A DNA stretch of 12,293 bases from Botryosphaeria dothidea (GCA_011503125.2 WWBZ02000066.1:1-12293); one strand, 5' to 3'; numbered from the stretch's first letter, positions 1 through 8,329 are shown. The notes: generated by a model from the letters alone, not told the origin. Made by a program: numbers and translations.

Positions 1-1509
1 TTCCCCGTACCCGTTGTAAGCGCAAACCCCGCAAGTTCCACTGCGAACGCTTCTCCTGCATATTACCCGCCTTATCAGTAGCACGGCTCAAAAATTCCAT
101 TCCCTTCCTCTCTCCACCTTTACTTTGGCTCTCCATAAACACCACGCCCATTTCAAGCTCGTCCCGTCCTTAGCTACGTCGCCACTTCCCAAAAGCTCTG
201 CATTCCGCCAGGTCTTCCCGCCATCTGCACTCACCTCAACCTTTACTACAGGTCCGCAAGTCCCACTCGGAAGCGCGGTATCCCTTCACTTCAACCATAC
301 CTGCCTTGTCTCTACGCACATTTGCCCCGTTTGCTGGCACGCCGATGACGGAATTGACGGGCATGTCCTGGATTGACGGGACTTTGTGCAGAATTCCTTT
401 GCCTTCTCTGGCGAGTCGACCTCCGGCGGCAGGATCTTGTAGTCATGCTGCTGGTAGAAGTTGGCCGACTCGACGCTCTGGACGGTGATACGATCAAGCC
501 ACTTCACCGAACGCGCGCCAGCGATGCCGGGCGTGACCACGCGGACGGGGAAGCCGTGGTTCGGCGTCAAAGGTGCGTCGTTCATCTACGCCGGCAGAGT
601 CAGCAGCATCCAAAGCGATGCAATCTTCTCATTCCTCACCTCTAGTGCGACCAGCACATCCGCATCCTCGCTCATCGCCCGCGCCAGCGGAATGCTCGCC
701 CCGTACCACTCGTCATCCTGGCACGGCGTCTGGTGGCACGCAAACGCGACGTGCGCCTCGACCTCCACGCCGGCGCTGAGCAGCACGTCGCGCAGGCGCG
801 GGCCGCGCCACTTGCAGTTCATGACGGCGCCGTCGAACCAGTCGACGCCGTTGACCTCCTTCATCTCGGTGCGCATGGTGTGGCGCCTGTTGCCGGCGCA
901 TTGGAGGGCGCAGATGACGCTGTGCTGGGGCAGGGACTGGAGGTCGGCGAGGGAGAGCGAGAGGGGCTTGCGGACGGCGCCGTCGATGGCGACGCGGTGG
1001 TTTTTAGCGTTGATGATGGGGATCGGGCTGGGTGGGGTCAATGTCGGTGTTGGAGTGAGTTGGGTGGTTGAGGGGGATTACCCATGGTTGCGGTCGTAGC
1101 CATCTTTCTTGGTGATAAAACTGCGAGAGAGGATGCGGTCAGTAGTGAAGCAGACGAAGTGGGCGAATAGTGGTAGCGGTTGTGGCGACTAAAAGCGAGT
1201 TCCAATGGGCGCTTCTACGGAAACAAGGTGACATTTGTCGCAGCGTGGAGAGTCGCGACGCGAAAAAAAAAGAGGCACATGGAAACATATACGACAGAAC
1301 TCTTGAACAGTCGGAATCCGAAAGATCTGCGGTTGAGCAGCGCTTTGTTTTACTCACCTGGCGATCAGCTCGTCGAGCGGAGGCTCGCGGTTGAGCGGCT
1401 CTTCACGGTCGTACTTGTAGTCCTACACCAGAGCATGACGTCAGTGTGTTTGCGGTTCTCCAGAATAGGCAATTTGTAGAACGGGAGCGTTGCGGACCTT
1501 GACAGTCAT
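1..1509 (-). CDS. Sulfite oxidase (molybdopterin, heme-free), partial and frameshifted
   Basis: Oxidises sulfite to sulfate using a molybdenum-pterin cofactor. The spliced reading holds the family motifs in order: [16 protein letters not shown], then ALQCAGNRR with the Mo-ligating Cys at 898-900, [33 protein letters not shown] and, in the dimerisation domain, [10 protein letters not shown] and SADGGKTW. No cytochrome b5 domain precedes the Mo domain, as in plant-type peroxisomal sulfite oxidases. The C-terminus, where a peroxisomal signal would sit, is outside the window. Proposed exons on the minus strand are a short first exon from the ATG at 1507-1509, then 1358-1422, 1082-1120, 640-1027 and 1-585. 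The first exon's donor is uncertain. The last exon needs one-base corrections near 388, 277, 90-94 and probably 27-30 to keep the family sequence. Family identity is sure; whether the gene is functional is not. Confidence 0.93.
586..639 (-). other. Intron in sulfite oxidase gene
   Basis: 54 bases with donor GTGAGG, branch site CTGAC and acceptor GTAG. Removing it joins ...VALE to [11 protein letters not shown], the uninterrupted family sequence. Confidence 0.93.
1028..1081 (-). other. Intron in sulfite oxidase gene
   Basis: 54 bases with donor GTAATC and acceptor CCCAG. Splicing joins YDRNHG to [12 protein letters not shown], matching the conserved RNHGPIP motif. Without splicing the frame hits TAA at once. 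Confidence 0.9.
1121..1357 (-). other. Long intron in sulfite oxidase gene
   Basis: Donor GTGAGT, branch site CTGAC 20 to 25 bases before the acceptor CGCAG. Splicing gives [16 protein letters not shown] in frame. At 237 bases it is about four times longer than the other introns here; I see nothing recognisable inside it. Confidence 0.88.
1423..1482 (-). other. Probable first intron of sulfite oxidase, donor uncertain
   Basis: The acceptor GTGTAG with a CTGAC branch site is good and is needed because a stop lies just before [15 protein letters not shown]. The donor is not resolved: GTTCTA (60-base intron, first exon 1483-1509) and GTCCGC (75-base intron, first exon 1498-1509) both keep the frame, and both are poor donors. 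Confidence 0.5.
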
Positions 1510-1597
1510 GATGGGGCTTTTGTGGAGCGTGCTTGCGATTGCGTGCTTTCGCGTGACGGGGGCGAGGAGCTGCAGTTTTCGAGAGGAGACGGATCAA

Positions 1598-1602
1598 CCA
1601 AT
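1598..1602 (+). promoter_or_regulatory. CCAAT box
   Basis: CCAATCA on the plus strand, 89 bases upstream of the sulfite oxidase ATG and about 700 bases upstream of the regulator. It matches the fungal HAP/CBC complex target. It is a motif match only. Confidence 0.4.
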
Positions 1603-1660
1603 CAGAACAGAGCAGCTTCGAGGCCCGCCTTTTCTGCTGCTATTTCTCGCCCACGACGCA

Positions 1661-1666
1661 TTTATA
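1661..1666 (-). promoter_or_regulatory. TATA-like box for sulfite oxidase
   Basis: TATAAA read on the minus strand, about 150 bases upstream of the proposed ATG and pointing toward the gene. It is a plausible core promoter element, from position and sequence only. Confidence 0.35.
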
Positions 1667-2179
1667 GTTTGTCACTAGGTTGTGAATGTAGCAACGTCAT
1701 CGATAAATGTCTGAGCAGTCATCGACTGGCTGTACGGCAAGAAATGCCGCTGATAATTTCTACCACTCTCAACGCGAGCGCAGCTGCAGCATGTACAGGT
1801 TGTCGTGCCAACACACTCCGCATCGGCGAAGACCAACGAGAGGCTGCCACTGGGTCTGCATACACGTTCAGAGGACGGGGCAATGCAGCCACGAAAAGGC
1901 TGATAAGAGTCAGTGGGAACTAGGGCAAGATTAACTCGAAACAAGCATAGTGATCTTGTAATTACCGACTGGAACCATGGGCCGTTGTTACCTATTTCCT
2001 CACAAGTCACGCACCTGGGTATTTCTAATCTTATCAGATGGATGTTGGCGGTCTGTTGGTTAGTCATGGCCAATTCCGAGATCGGCCAGTGTCTAGCTCA
2101 AAGCATAAGGGCTGCTTGGCTGAGCCCCGAGGGGTTTCTGCGCGCAGGATTCAGATTGGGGTCGGGCAGGCAGAAATGT

Positions 2180-2235
2180 CCGAAGCCGAGAGCGAAGTCC
2201 GGCGGGGCTCCGATGCGGCTGTCCGACCGAGGCCG
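2180..2235. promoter_or_regulatory. Cluster of CGG/CCG triplets, possible Zn2Cys6 binding sites
   Basis: In 56 bases there are about nine CGG or CCG triplets, including an inverted pair CGG-N4-CCG (2203-2212) and an everted pair CCG-N3-CGG (2210-2218). Zn2Cys6 proteins usually bind paired CGG triplets. The cluster ends about 80 bases before the regulator's ATG, so autoregulation is possible. The region is GC-rich, so chance enrichment is a real alternative. Confidence 0.3.
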
Positions 2236-2315
2236 AACTACTTAACCACCACTCCCTCGCTGCCTCGCCCGCCCTGCCCGGAGCCTCAGTCTCATCCGAC
2301 CCGTGCATTCCCCGA

Positions 2316-4512
2316 ATGGATCAATCTGACGACCAAACCCCACACCGGAAGCCCAGACAGCAGCTGAGTTGCGTCCAGTGCCGCCGCCGCAAAGTCAAGT
2401 GCGACCACGAGCGCCCGTGCAAGCGCTGCCGGATCCGCGGATGGGACAGCCAATGCACATATCCGTTGCTCATTCCCCCAGGCCCTGCCGATACAGAATC
2501 AGCGTCTTCCAGCCCCAGGAGAACGAGCATCGGCCGAGCCCTGTCCACCGCCACCCCTTCCCTCGTCAATCGTCCTGCTCCACCAAATTCAACATACGGC
2601 TCCCCTTCCGCACCCACCGATCTAGCAACCCCGGAGTCCATTACCGCTAATCTCGACTCATTCAATGCATTCGCTCACGGGCGCCTCCCCTGGTTCTGCT
2701 CCGCCGCAACTAACCAATCCCGAGCCTGCCGCTTTGGCCACCCCGGTTTCTGCATCTCCCCACAATTTCCCCCCGACCACCATCCGTTGCTCACACCATC
2801 CTCAGCGAGAAGCAACCGGACCAGGACCGCTCGAAATCCTCTCCATCTACTGCCGTTGAACCAAGAGATGCACCCGAGTACGCCTTATACCTGATAAATG
2901 GAGAGAGCATCTACTTCGGTAGAAGCAGTTGCCCTTGGCTTATATCAAAGGTAAGAACCATGTAGCTTGTGTGACATGCCTAAGGATACTGACATAATAA
3001 GTTCTCTCACATCATGAGATACATCGCCGAACAAAACGGCATGAACGATAGCGAGCGCTTATCTTACATCCGCATAAAACGACTGACTAGCCAGAATCTG
3101 ATGATTCAGGAGCAGGAAGAGATTCCCGCTTCCGGTCTGGCATCTGAAGTCCCTTGCCGAGAGGTTTCTGACCTCCTCGTATCAAATTATTTCAAAACCT
3201 TTGAGAGAATGTACCCTCTCTTTGATCCACCGACGTTCTGGTCAGAGTACGAGAGCTTCTGGCAGGCTCCAAACCAAGCCAGGCTCGTCTTCGTCATCAT
3301 ACTGCTTCTTGTCATCTGCACCGGGAATAGCACTTTTCCGAATGATCAGCGGCCTATACCTCGCAGCAAGATCGTGAAATGGTGGCGACTGGGTTTGACT
3401 TGGCAGGGTGCGGCAGCCGAGACCAACGAGCGCATGTTAAGTACTCTGCAAGCCAGTTGCCTCATTGTCAACCTCAGGCAAGTCTATTCACTCAGTGAAA
3501 CTGCAGAGTGGGTATCTTCAGGCTCGCTTGTGAAGGTCGCGTTAGCCATGGGACTTCATCGAGACCCGAGTAAGCTTCGAGATATCTCTCCAGAAGACTA
3601 CGAACTGCGACGAAGACTCTTCTACACGGCACTGGAGCTAGATCTCCAATTCTGCCTCAACGCAGGCATGCTTCCCACCATCCGCATTGGCGATTGGGAT
3701 ACATTTCTTCCAAGCGTCACCGACGAGTCCGCAGATTGCTGCCCACACGAAAGCAACCAGATTCGCGCCGATAGAATATCGATCCAGGGACGCATGCTCA
3801 GCTCCTTCAGCACACGAATGAAGATAGCCTGCTCCGCCAACGCCATCGTGCCCGAAGACAACTACGACAAAATCCTTGACCTCACCAACCAACTCAGCGA
3901 ATCCTTCCACGGCCTCGAGACGGAGCGCCCAAGCTGCGGAAGGAAATCCTCAAGTTCCTCTACAACCGCTACATGCTGACTCTGCACATCCCCTTCGCCC
4001 TCGGCGGCGACCCCCGCTTCGCCTACTCCCAAAACGTCTCCCTCACCGCCGCCCTCTCCATCCTCGAACAGATGGCCCCGTCCGATAACAGCGGCAACAA
4101 CGACCACCTTGCCGATCTCGTATGCATCACCTCGATGCGCACCTCTGGCATCCTCTTCAAGAACGCAGGGTTCTACGCCGCGCTGTATCTCTGCAACGAG
4201 CTCATCCGCGATAACGACATGACTTCTTCCACGCCCAACCTTGTTCGCGCGCTCCCGAGCATCAAGCACCGCGTCGTCGACCTGGTCGAGCGTTTCGTCA
4301 AACTCGCGGAGGAGAGACTGAGGGCTACGCAGTTTGCAGGCAAGGCGTTCCTCATTCCGCGCATGGTGCTGGCGTATTACCGGATCAGCGAGGACGGTGA
4401 GGTCAGGACGAGTGAGGAGAAGGAGGAGAGGTTGCAGGAAGCGGGCAGGGTTATTGGGGAAATTTGCTTCAATATTTTCTGCAGCAACCCGGATGTTGCG
4501 AGGGTGCTGTAG
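2316..4512 (+). CDS. Zn2Cys6 transcription factor with fungal-specific middle domain, frameshifted
   Basis: A nuclear regulator of the GAL4 class. Residues 19-47 form the zinc cluster with spacing C-x2-C-x6-C-x5-C-x2-C-x8-C, starting CVQCRRRKVKC. A Ser/Pro-rich linker follows. From about residue 270 comes the fungal transcription factor middle domain, with YFKTFERMYPLFD, a SGSLVKVALAMGLHRDP stretch near residue 390, and further on FLYNRYMLTLHIPFAL. Exon 1 is 2316-2950 and exon 2 runs from 3002. Three one-base shifts are needed: near 2687-2690 (C4), 2769-2774 (C6) and 3914-3920. Corrected, both exons are whole numbers of codons and the protein is about 714 residues to the TAG at 4510. The frame stays open after that TAG to 4680, so the true end may be later. 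The target pathway is unknown. The start is the first ATG before the zinc cluster. Confidence 0.9.
2951..3001 (+). other. Intron in Zn2Cys6 regulator
   Basis: 51 bases with donor GTAAGA, branch site CTGAC and acceptor ATAAG. Splicing joins SCPWLISK to FSHIMRYIAEQNG in one frame. Confidence 0.92.
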
Positions 4513-5178
4513 TGGATGGGAGGCGACGTGTATCACAACTGGGACCTGGCGTTGGATAGACGGTGCGAAAATGGCGTACTGTCGTTTTCTTTTGTTACTT
4601 TGGACGATACCTCGACTCCGCTCATGATTATGCGCACAAGTATCCCCTATCAAATGCAAAATTCAGGCAACCCCAGCTAACCAACCATGCTGAGGACCTT
4701 TCCGAACCACAGTAATCCGGACCATTTGACTTTGCCCCGCCGTTAGACTTCGTAGATGCGACGAAAAGGGGACGTGTAAGCAGATCATCGCCCCTTTTGG
4801 TGGGGATGCTTACTCTAAAGGGAAAGGTTGCGGGTTTTGTCTGGGCAGCAGCGTGTGCTTGACATTGCGATCGCCTGCAACTTCCAACGTAGAGAAAAAA
4901 TGGAGTTTCCCGTCGTGGTAAAATATGCTTTTTCTCGTTCTGCTGTTGTCCGGGGACCTGGGAGGGTGCATCCCGGATCGTCGGCCGTTGGATGGGTGGG
5001 ATTCAGCGCTTGGATCGGCTCGGCGCCGCGCCAGGTACCCGGTGGGTAGGTGCGTTGAAATGCTGTTGGGAGCGAGCTTGCCGTGGGATTCCAGAGGCTT
5101 CTGTCGTATAAAGGAAGCGTAAGGTGCACCGGGCGCCCTGCATGGAGCAATGTCGTGGGAAAGACCTCCCCATCACGG
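4513..5178. other. Convergent spacer between regulator and kinase pseudogene
   Basis: About 670 bases with no recognisable gene. The first 168 may be a read-through tail of the regulator. The rest should hold the 3' ends of two convergent genes. ORFs of up to 127 codons exist on both strands but resemble no family. Confidence 0.5.
4764..4798. repeat. Short inverted repeat AAAAGGGG...CCCCTTTT
   Basis: Perfect 8-base arms at 4764-4771 and 4791-4798 with a 19-base loop, in the convergent spacer. It could form a hairpin in either 3' transcript. The function is unknown and chance is possible. Confidence 0.4.
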
Positions 5179-5351
5179 TCACTGATTGAGCCATGCATCC
5201 TCCAAAAGCTCCTTCGCGGTCTTCCTCTCCTGCGGCAGCCAGCACAGCATCTTCCGCATGAACTGCAGGAAAAGCTTCAGCTCCTCCCCTTGAAGTCGCT
5301 CCTCAGCGGACTCGAGCGAGATGCGCGGCGCCTCGACACCCCTCAAGCTGC

Positions 5352-5398
5352 CTGACCACCGGGTCAGTGAGCCCAGCCCAGCCCATCAGAGATCTCAC
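5352..5398 (-). other. Intron in kinase pseudogene
   Basis: 47 bases with donor GTGAGA, branch site CTGAC and acceptor GTCAG. Splicing joins FFHEDG to SLRGVEAPRISLESAEER in frame, as in SRPK relatives. Confidence 0.88.
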
Positions 5399-5561
5399 CG
5401 TCCTCGTGGAAGAACAACCACCCATCCCTACGCCTCCGCAAAAAGCCACGTGTCGGGTCCCCTAGATACGCCACCATCTGTGCCAGCTGCAGTGCGTTGT
5501 CCAACCTCCCCTCTCCGTCTCTGCTCTCGAAGAGATGCCTCCCCTCGAACAGATCCCACAG

Positions 5562-5681
5562 CTACAACTGCCGCCAGCCAACACTCTCCACCACCACCAC
5601 CACCACCACCACCACCACCACCTCCTCCTCCTCCTCCTCCTCCTCCTCCTCCTCCTCCTCCTATCCACCTAACAGACGTGC
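5562..5681 (-). other. Probable GC-AG intron carrying a microsatellite
   Basis: Removal of these 120 bases joins NLGVM to LWDLFEGR in phase 0, which is the unbroken SRPK sequence. The acceptor is TTGTAG. The donor reads GCACGT, so this would be a GC-AG intron or a GT donor changed by one base. I see no good CTRAC branch site, so the intron may itself be damaged. Confidence 0.65.
5588..5662. repeat. Compound microsatellite (CCA)11(CCT)14
   Basis: 75 perfect bases: eleven CCA units at 5588-5620, then fourteen CCT units at 5621-5662. On the pseudogene's sense strand it reads (AGG)14(TGG)11, strongly G-rich. It lies inside the proposed 5562-5681 intron. Confidence 0.97.
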
Positions 5682-6228
5682 CATAACCCCGAGATTTCAG
5701 ACGTCAAACCTGCTGTGCCGCTTCACATGCAGGATCACCTCGGGCGCGCGGTATACTTCCGGCTGAACGTCATCGTGCGCGCGGTTGGCAACGCGCGCCT
5801 CGCCAAAGTCGCAGAGGATGTGGGGGGGAGGGGGCGCCCCACTCCACCCCACGTCTGTGGCGTGAGCAGCGCGCGTGAGCGGTAGATGGCATGCTGCAAG
5901 TCTCGGCAGAGCCGTACCGTCGAGTAGACCCCGTATCCAAGCCTTTTGTCACGATTCGGTACTGCGAATTGAGCACTTCGCCAACGTGGGCTGGGCAGAA
6001 ATTGCGATGCTTGTAGGTAGAGAGGGTTTCCTCTTCGATCTCTCGTGTGCCTTCTATGAGCCGAATTGGGCAATTCGACACGCATCTTGGGACGGATGCC
6101 GGGCGCGGACGCGTCGAAGCCAGCGTGCGTCGGAGGACTTTGAGCAGAGCAGCCTTGATCAGGTACGTCCGAGCAAGGCGTACGCGCAGAAGAGTTGAGG
6201 ATAAAATAGGGCTTGATGATTGATATGA

Positions 6229-7899
6229 TCAGATGGGCTTTGCAGACGGCTTTCAAATTGTGAGAGGGTCTTGCATCGTGTTGCAGCCTCGCACCGCCGG
6301 GGGCCTCCTGAGCGGCACAGCACACAGTAAGCCTAAGCGGACAGCCAAGCTCTCGTCGAGTTCTCCTCAACTTCAGCCTTCAAAAGGCTCAGTACGCTTC
6401 TGTCCCGGGATCTAAGCTTGTTTCTAGAAATTCTCACAATAGCCTTTTACCTAAGTGATGACTTTGCAACTCTCGTGGACATCGGGAAAAAGCAAGGCTG
6501 AGGAAGGTACAAGTATTTGTTGGTGGCTGCTGCTCGAGCAAGCTGAAGCCTGACAAGCAAGACTGTTTCTACGTCCGTTTACCGTTTATGGTTCAGTACT
6601 TCCGACATCTGAAACTTAATCCAGAAAATGGTGCTGGGTACTCCTTGGGATCTGATGTGGCAGCTAATCCGCCTCCAAAACACTAAAATGGTTAACGCGC
6701 CCTACTCAACAAACATAATCTCTTGGCAGCTGAGAAAATCAAGGTTATTTCCAGGTCTGTTCCCGAGAAAGAGCCTCAGAAAGTCTCCAAAACCGTCTCT
6801 TTGAAACTTGAAAAAGAAAATCTCCAACAGTTTGAGAGGCTTAAGTCAACACCGTGTGGTTGATTCATTTGTTGCAATATTTCGTAGATCGCGGATGCAC
6901 CTGCCAGGAAGGTCTATCGGAGCCGACGGTCGCCCGCTTGCCGCCCCACCGTAGCCGAGCAAGAGTGCTGCTCAGCACAAGGGATGGTACATAGGCCACG
7001 ATGAGATCAGGCCGATGATGATTAACGAACAGGAATGAAAACTTAAATCTCGTTTCAAGAGCGCGAGCACTTTTTTTTCCCCTTTGTCGATCTCGCGCAC
7101 GGCGCGCTGATGAGATGGCGCAAACACATGCGACACGCAGAGCTTGTGGCCTGGTAACCGGGAGGGGAGGGCGCCATGTGCGCAATTCTTCACTGCTGTG
7201 GCGCTGGTTCCCGAAAAGGGCTAAATGATGGGCATTCCTGACCTTGGCCGCAGCCCGGGGAATGACGACGATGGGCCGCGGCACGGCGTACTGCAATCTG
7301 CCTACGGCCGCGACTGCACCCTGTTGGGAAGCCCACGACTCGCCCGGGCGTGCTCCGACAGCGGCTGCGGTGTGGCCTGCTGCTGGACGGGGCGTGGTGT
7401 GAGAGATCAGTTGCTTTTTGAAAGATGATGCCAGCGCAGCTGCGGATGGGGCTGGGCCGCTGCTCCCGCTGTGGAGAGGAGAAGGAGGCACCGAGGGTCG
7501 AAACAACGGGGCGCAGCTTGTCGAACGTGGGCGGCGCTTCGTTTAATCAAGATCGCATACAAAATACAATCAAAGCAATTGCCCGGGCGCAAGTACAGAC
7601 ACGGCGAGACTCTAAACACCTACATCTAGCTAAACGCTTGCCTCAGCTCCTATTAGCAGAATTAACTGATAAGTTGCATTACAGTGAAGCGGCGCTGAGT
7701 TGTGCCCGACGTGGTGGCTCTTGGCGGCAGTTTCCATTTCCCGTTTTCCTCGAGCCCTGCGTCCAGCCGCGCTCGGTGCACCCACCGCCCTTGAGTCCCG
7801 ACCATTATCTCAGTATTTCTCGACCCGCGCTGACCTGGAGAGTCCCGACCACTCAGCTTCCGCGCCCGCTCCTAGTACCTATTATTCCACACCGTCTCC
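6229..7899. other. Long gene-poor intergenic stretch
   Basis: About 1.7 kb between the kinase pseudogene and the transporter's presumed leader. No ORF matches a family I recognise. A 213-codon open frame on the minus strand (6865-7506) is Ala/Arg/Ser-rich with no recognisable motif. The stretch 6420-6860 looks more AT-rich and holds the doubtful decayed frame described separately; 7540-7690 is another AT-rich patch. Confidence 0.6.
6462..6860 (+). pseudogene. Possible decayed coding remnant, unrecognised
   Basis: One frame reads through 6462-6860 interrupted only by TAA at 6684-6686 and 6693-6695. The translated pieces look protein-like, for example KQDCFYVRLPFMVQYF before the stops and KVSKTVSLKLEKENLQQF after them. 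Both TAA codons could come from CAA by C-to-T change in a CpA context, the pattern of fungal repeat-induced point mutation. I recognise no family, and the opposite strand is also partly open, so this may be chance. Confidence 0.22.
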
Positions 7900-8329
7900 A
7901 TGTCCGCCGCCGGATCTGCCTAATGACCGCCATCCGCTGGCCAGTCCGCCGCGCCTGTTCCGCGCCCTTCCAGCTCCTTTCCACGAGTACAACAACCAAC
8001 ACTGCCACCCAAACCACCTACTTCTGACCGTCGCCATGATTGGTTGTCTGTGACAAGCCTTTCCCGCGGCGCCGTCGAATCTTCGCGCTGTTCTTCCGCC
8101 CGGTCAGCCGTTGTCGACCTGAACATCCTAAAATCCGGCCTCCGCTTCCGCCCTTCTGAACCAGCTCCCGTCCATCTTTTTTCTTTCAGCGGGGTCCCGC
8201 CCGCTCCCCGCAACCCGCGAGGCCTCTCCGGCCCAGCACAAAGAACGAAACCGCTTCGTCGATCGCGTTCCAGTTTTCGAGCAAGCACCCAGCGACGCAT
8301 CGCCACCGACGCGTGCGCCCCTTCTCACC
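7900..8329 (+). promoter_or_regulatory. Presumed 5' leader of the TRK transporter with three upstream ORFs
   Basis: Three short ORFs lie in tandem: 7900-7923 (7 codons), 7923-8027 (34 codons, its ATG overlapping the previous TAA) and 8036-8053 (5 codons). After 8038 there is no ATG until the transporter start at 8330. A pyrimidine-rich tract lies near 8175-8190. The transcription start is not known, so it is unproven that these ORFs are in the mRNA. Confidence 0.4.

Larger units (their letters stand above)
1510..2315. promoter_or_regulatory. Divergent intergenic region between sulfite oxidase and Zn2Cys6 regulator
   Basis: About 800 bases with no ORF that resembles a protein family on either strand. 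It must hold both promoters. It contains the CCAAT and TATA motifs near the sulfite oxidase side and a CGG/CCG cluster near the regulator side. Confidence 0.6.
5179..6228 (-). pseudogene. SRPK-like serine/threonine protein kinase, deleted and frameshifted
   Basis: SRPK-family kinases phosphorylate Ser/Arg-rich proteins. On the minus strand the remnants lie in order: an Arg-rich N-terminal region, EIEEETLSTYK, VGEVLNSQYRIV, the glycine loop LGYGVYSTVRLCRDLQ, IYRSRALLTPQTWG, LCDFGEARV (DFG codons at 5802-5810), EVYRAPEVIL, NLGVM, WDLFEGRHLFE, MVAYLGDPTRGFLRRR and FMRKMLCWLPQERKTAKELL. The last codons before the stop at 5179-5181 match the family C-terminus. Between CRDLQ and IYRSR, where well over 100 residues are expected, the ATP-binding Lys, helix C, hinge and catalytic loop are absent. 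Frameshifts lie at 5944-5947 (T4 on plus) and 5822-5828 (G7 on plus). TGA at 5697-5699 replaces the Trp of the conserved WNLGVM. No ATG is in frame before the closing stop at 6229-6231. It cannot encode an active kinase. Confidence 0.88.

Noticed and set aside
461..1099. 212-codon plus-strand ORF
   Set aside because: Antisense to the sulfite oxidase exons and introns; no motif of its own.
3862..4659. 265-codon minus-strand ORF
   Set aside because: It is the antisense shadow of the regulator's second exon, whose plus-strand reading has clear family motifs.
4764..4798. AGGGG/CCCCT as stress-response promoter elements
   Set aside because: They lie between two convergent 3' ends, not in a promoter; kept only as an inverted repeat.
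5321..5766. Plus-strand ORFs coding poly-Pro and poly-Ser/Thr
   Set aside because: They come from translating the CCA/CCT microsatellite; the real coding signal here is the minus-strand kinase.
6865..7506. 213-codon minus-strand ORF
   Set aside because: Compositionally biased (Ala, Arg, Ser), no recognisable domain and no supporting splice or promoter signals; kept only as a note in the gene-poor region.
7425..8027. 200-codon plus-strand ORF before the transporter
   Set aside because: No domain; it overlaps the presumed leader, and only its last 34 codons are mentioned as an upstream ORF.
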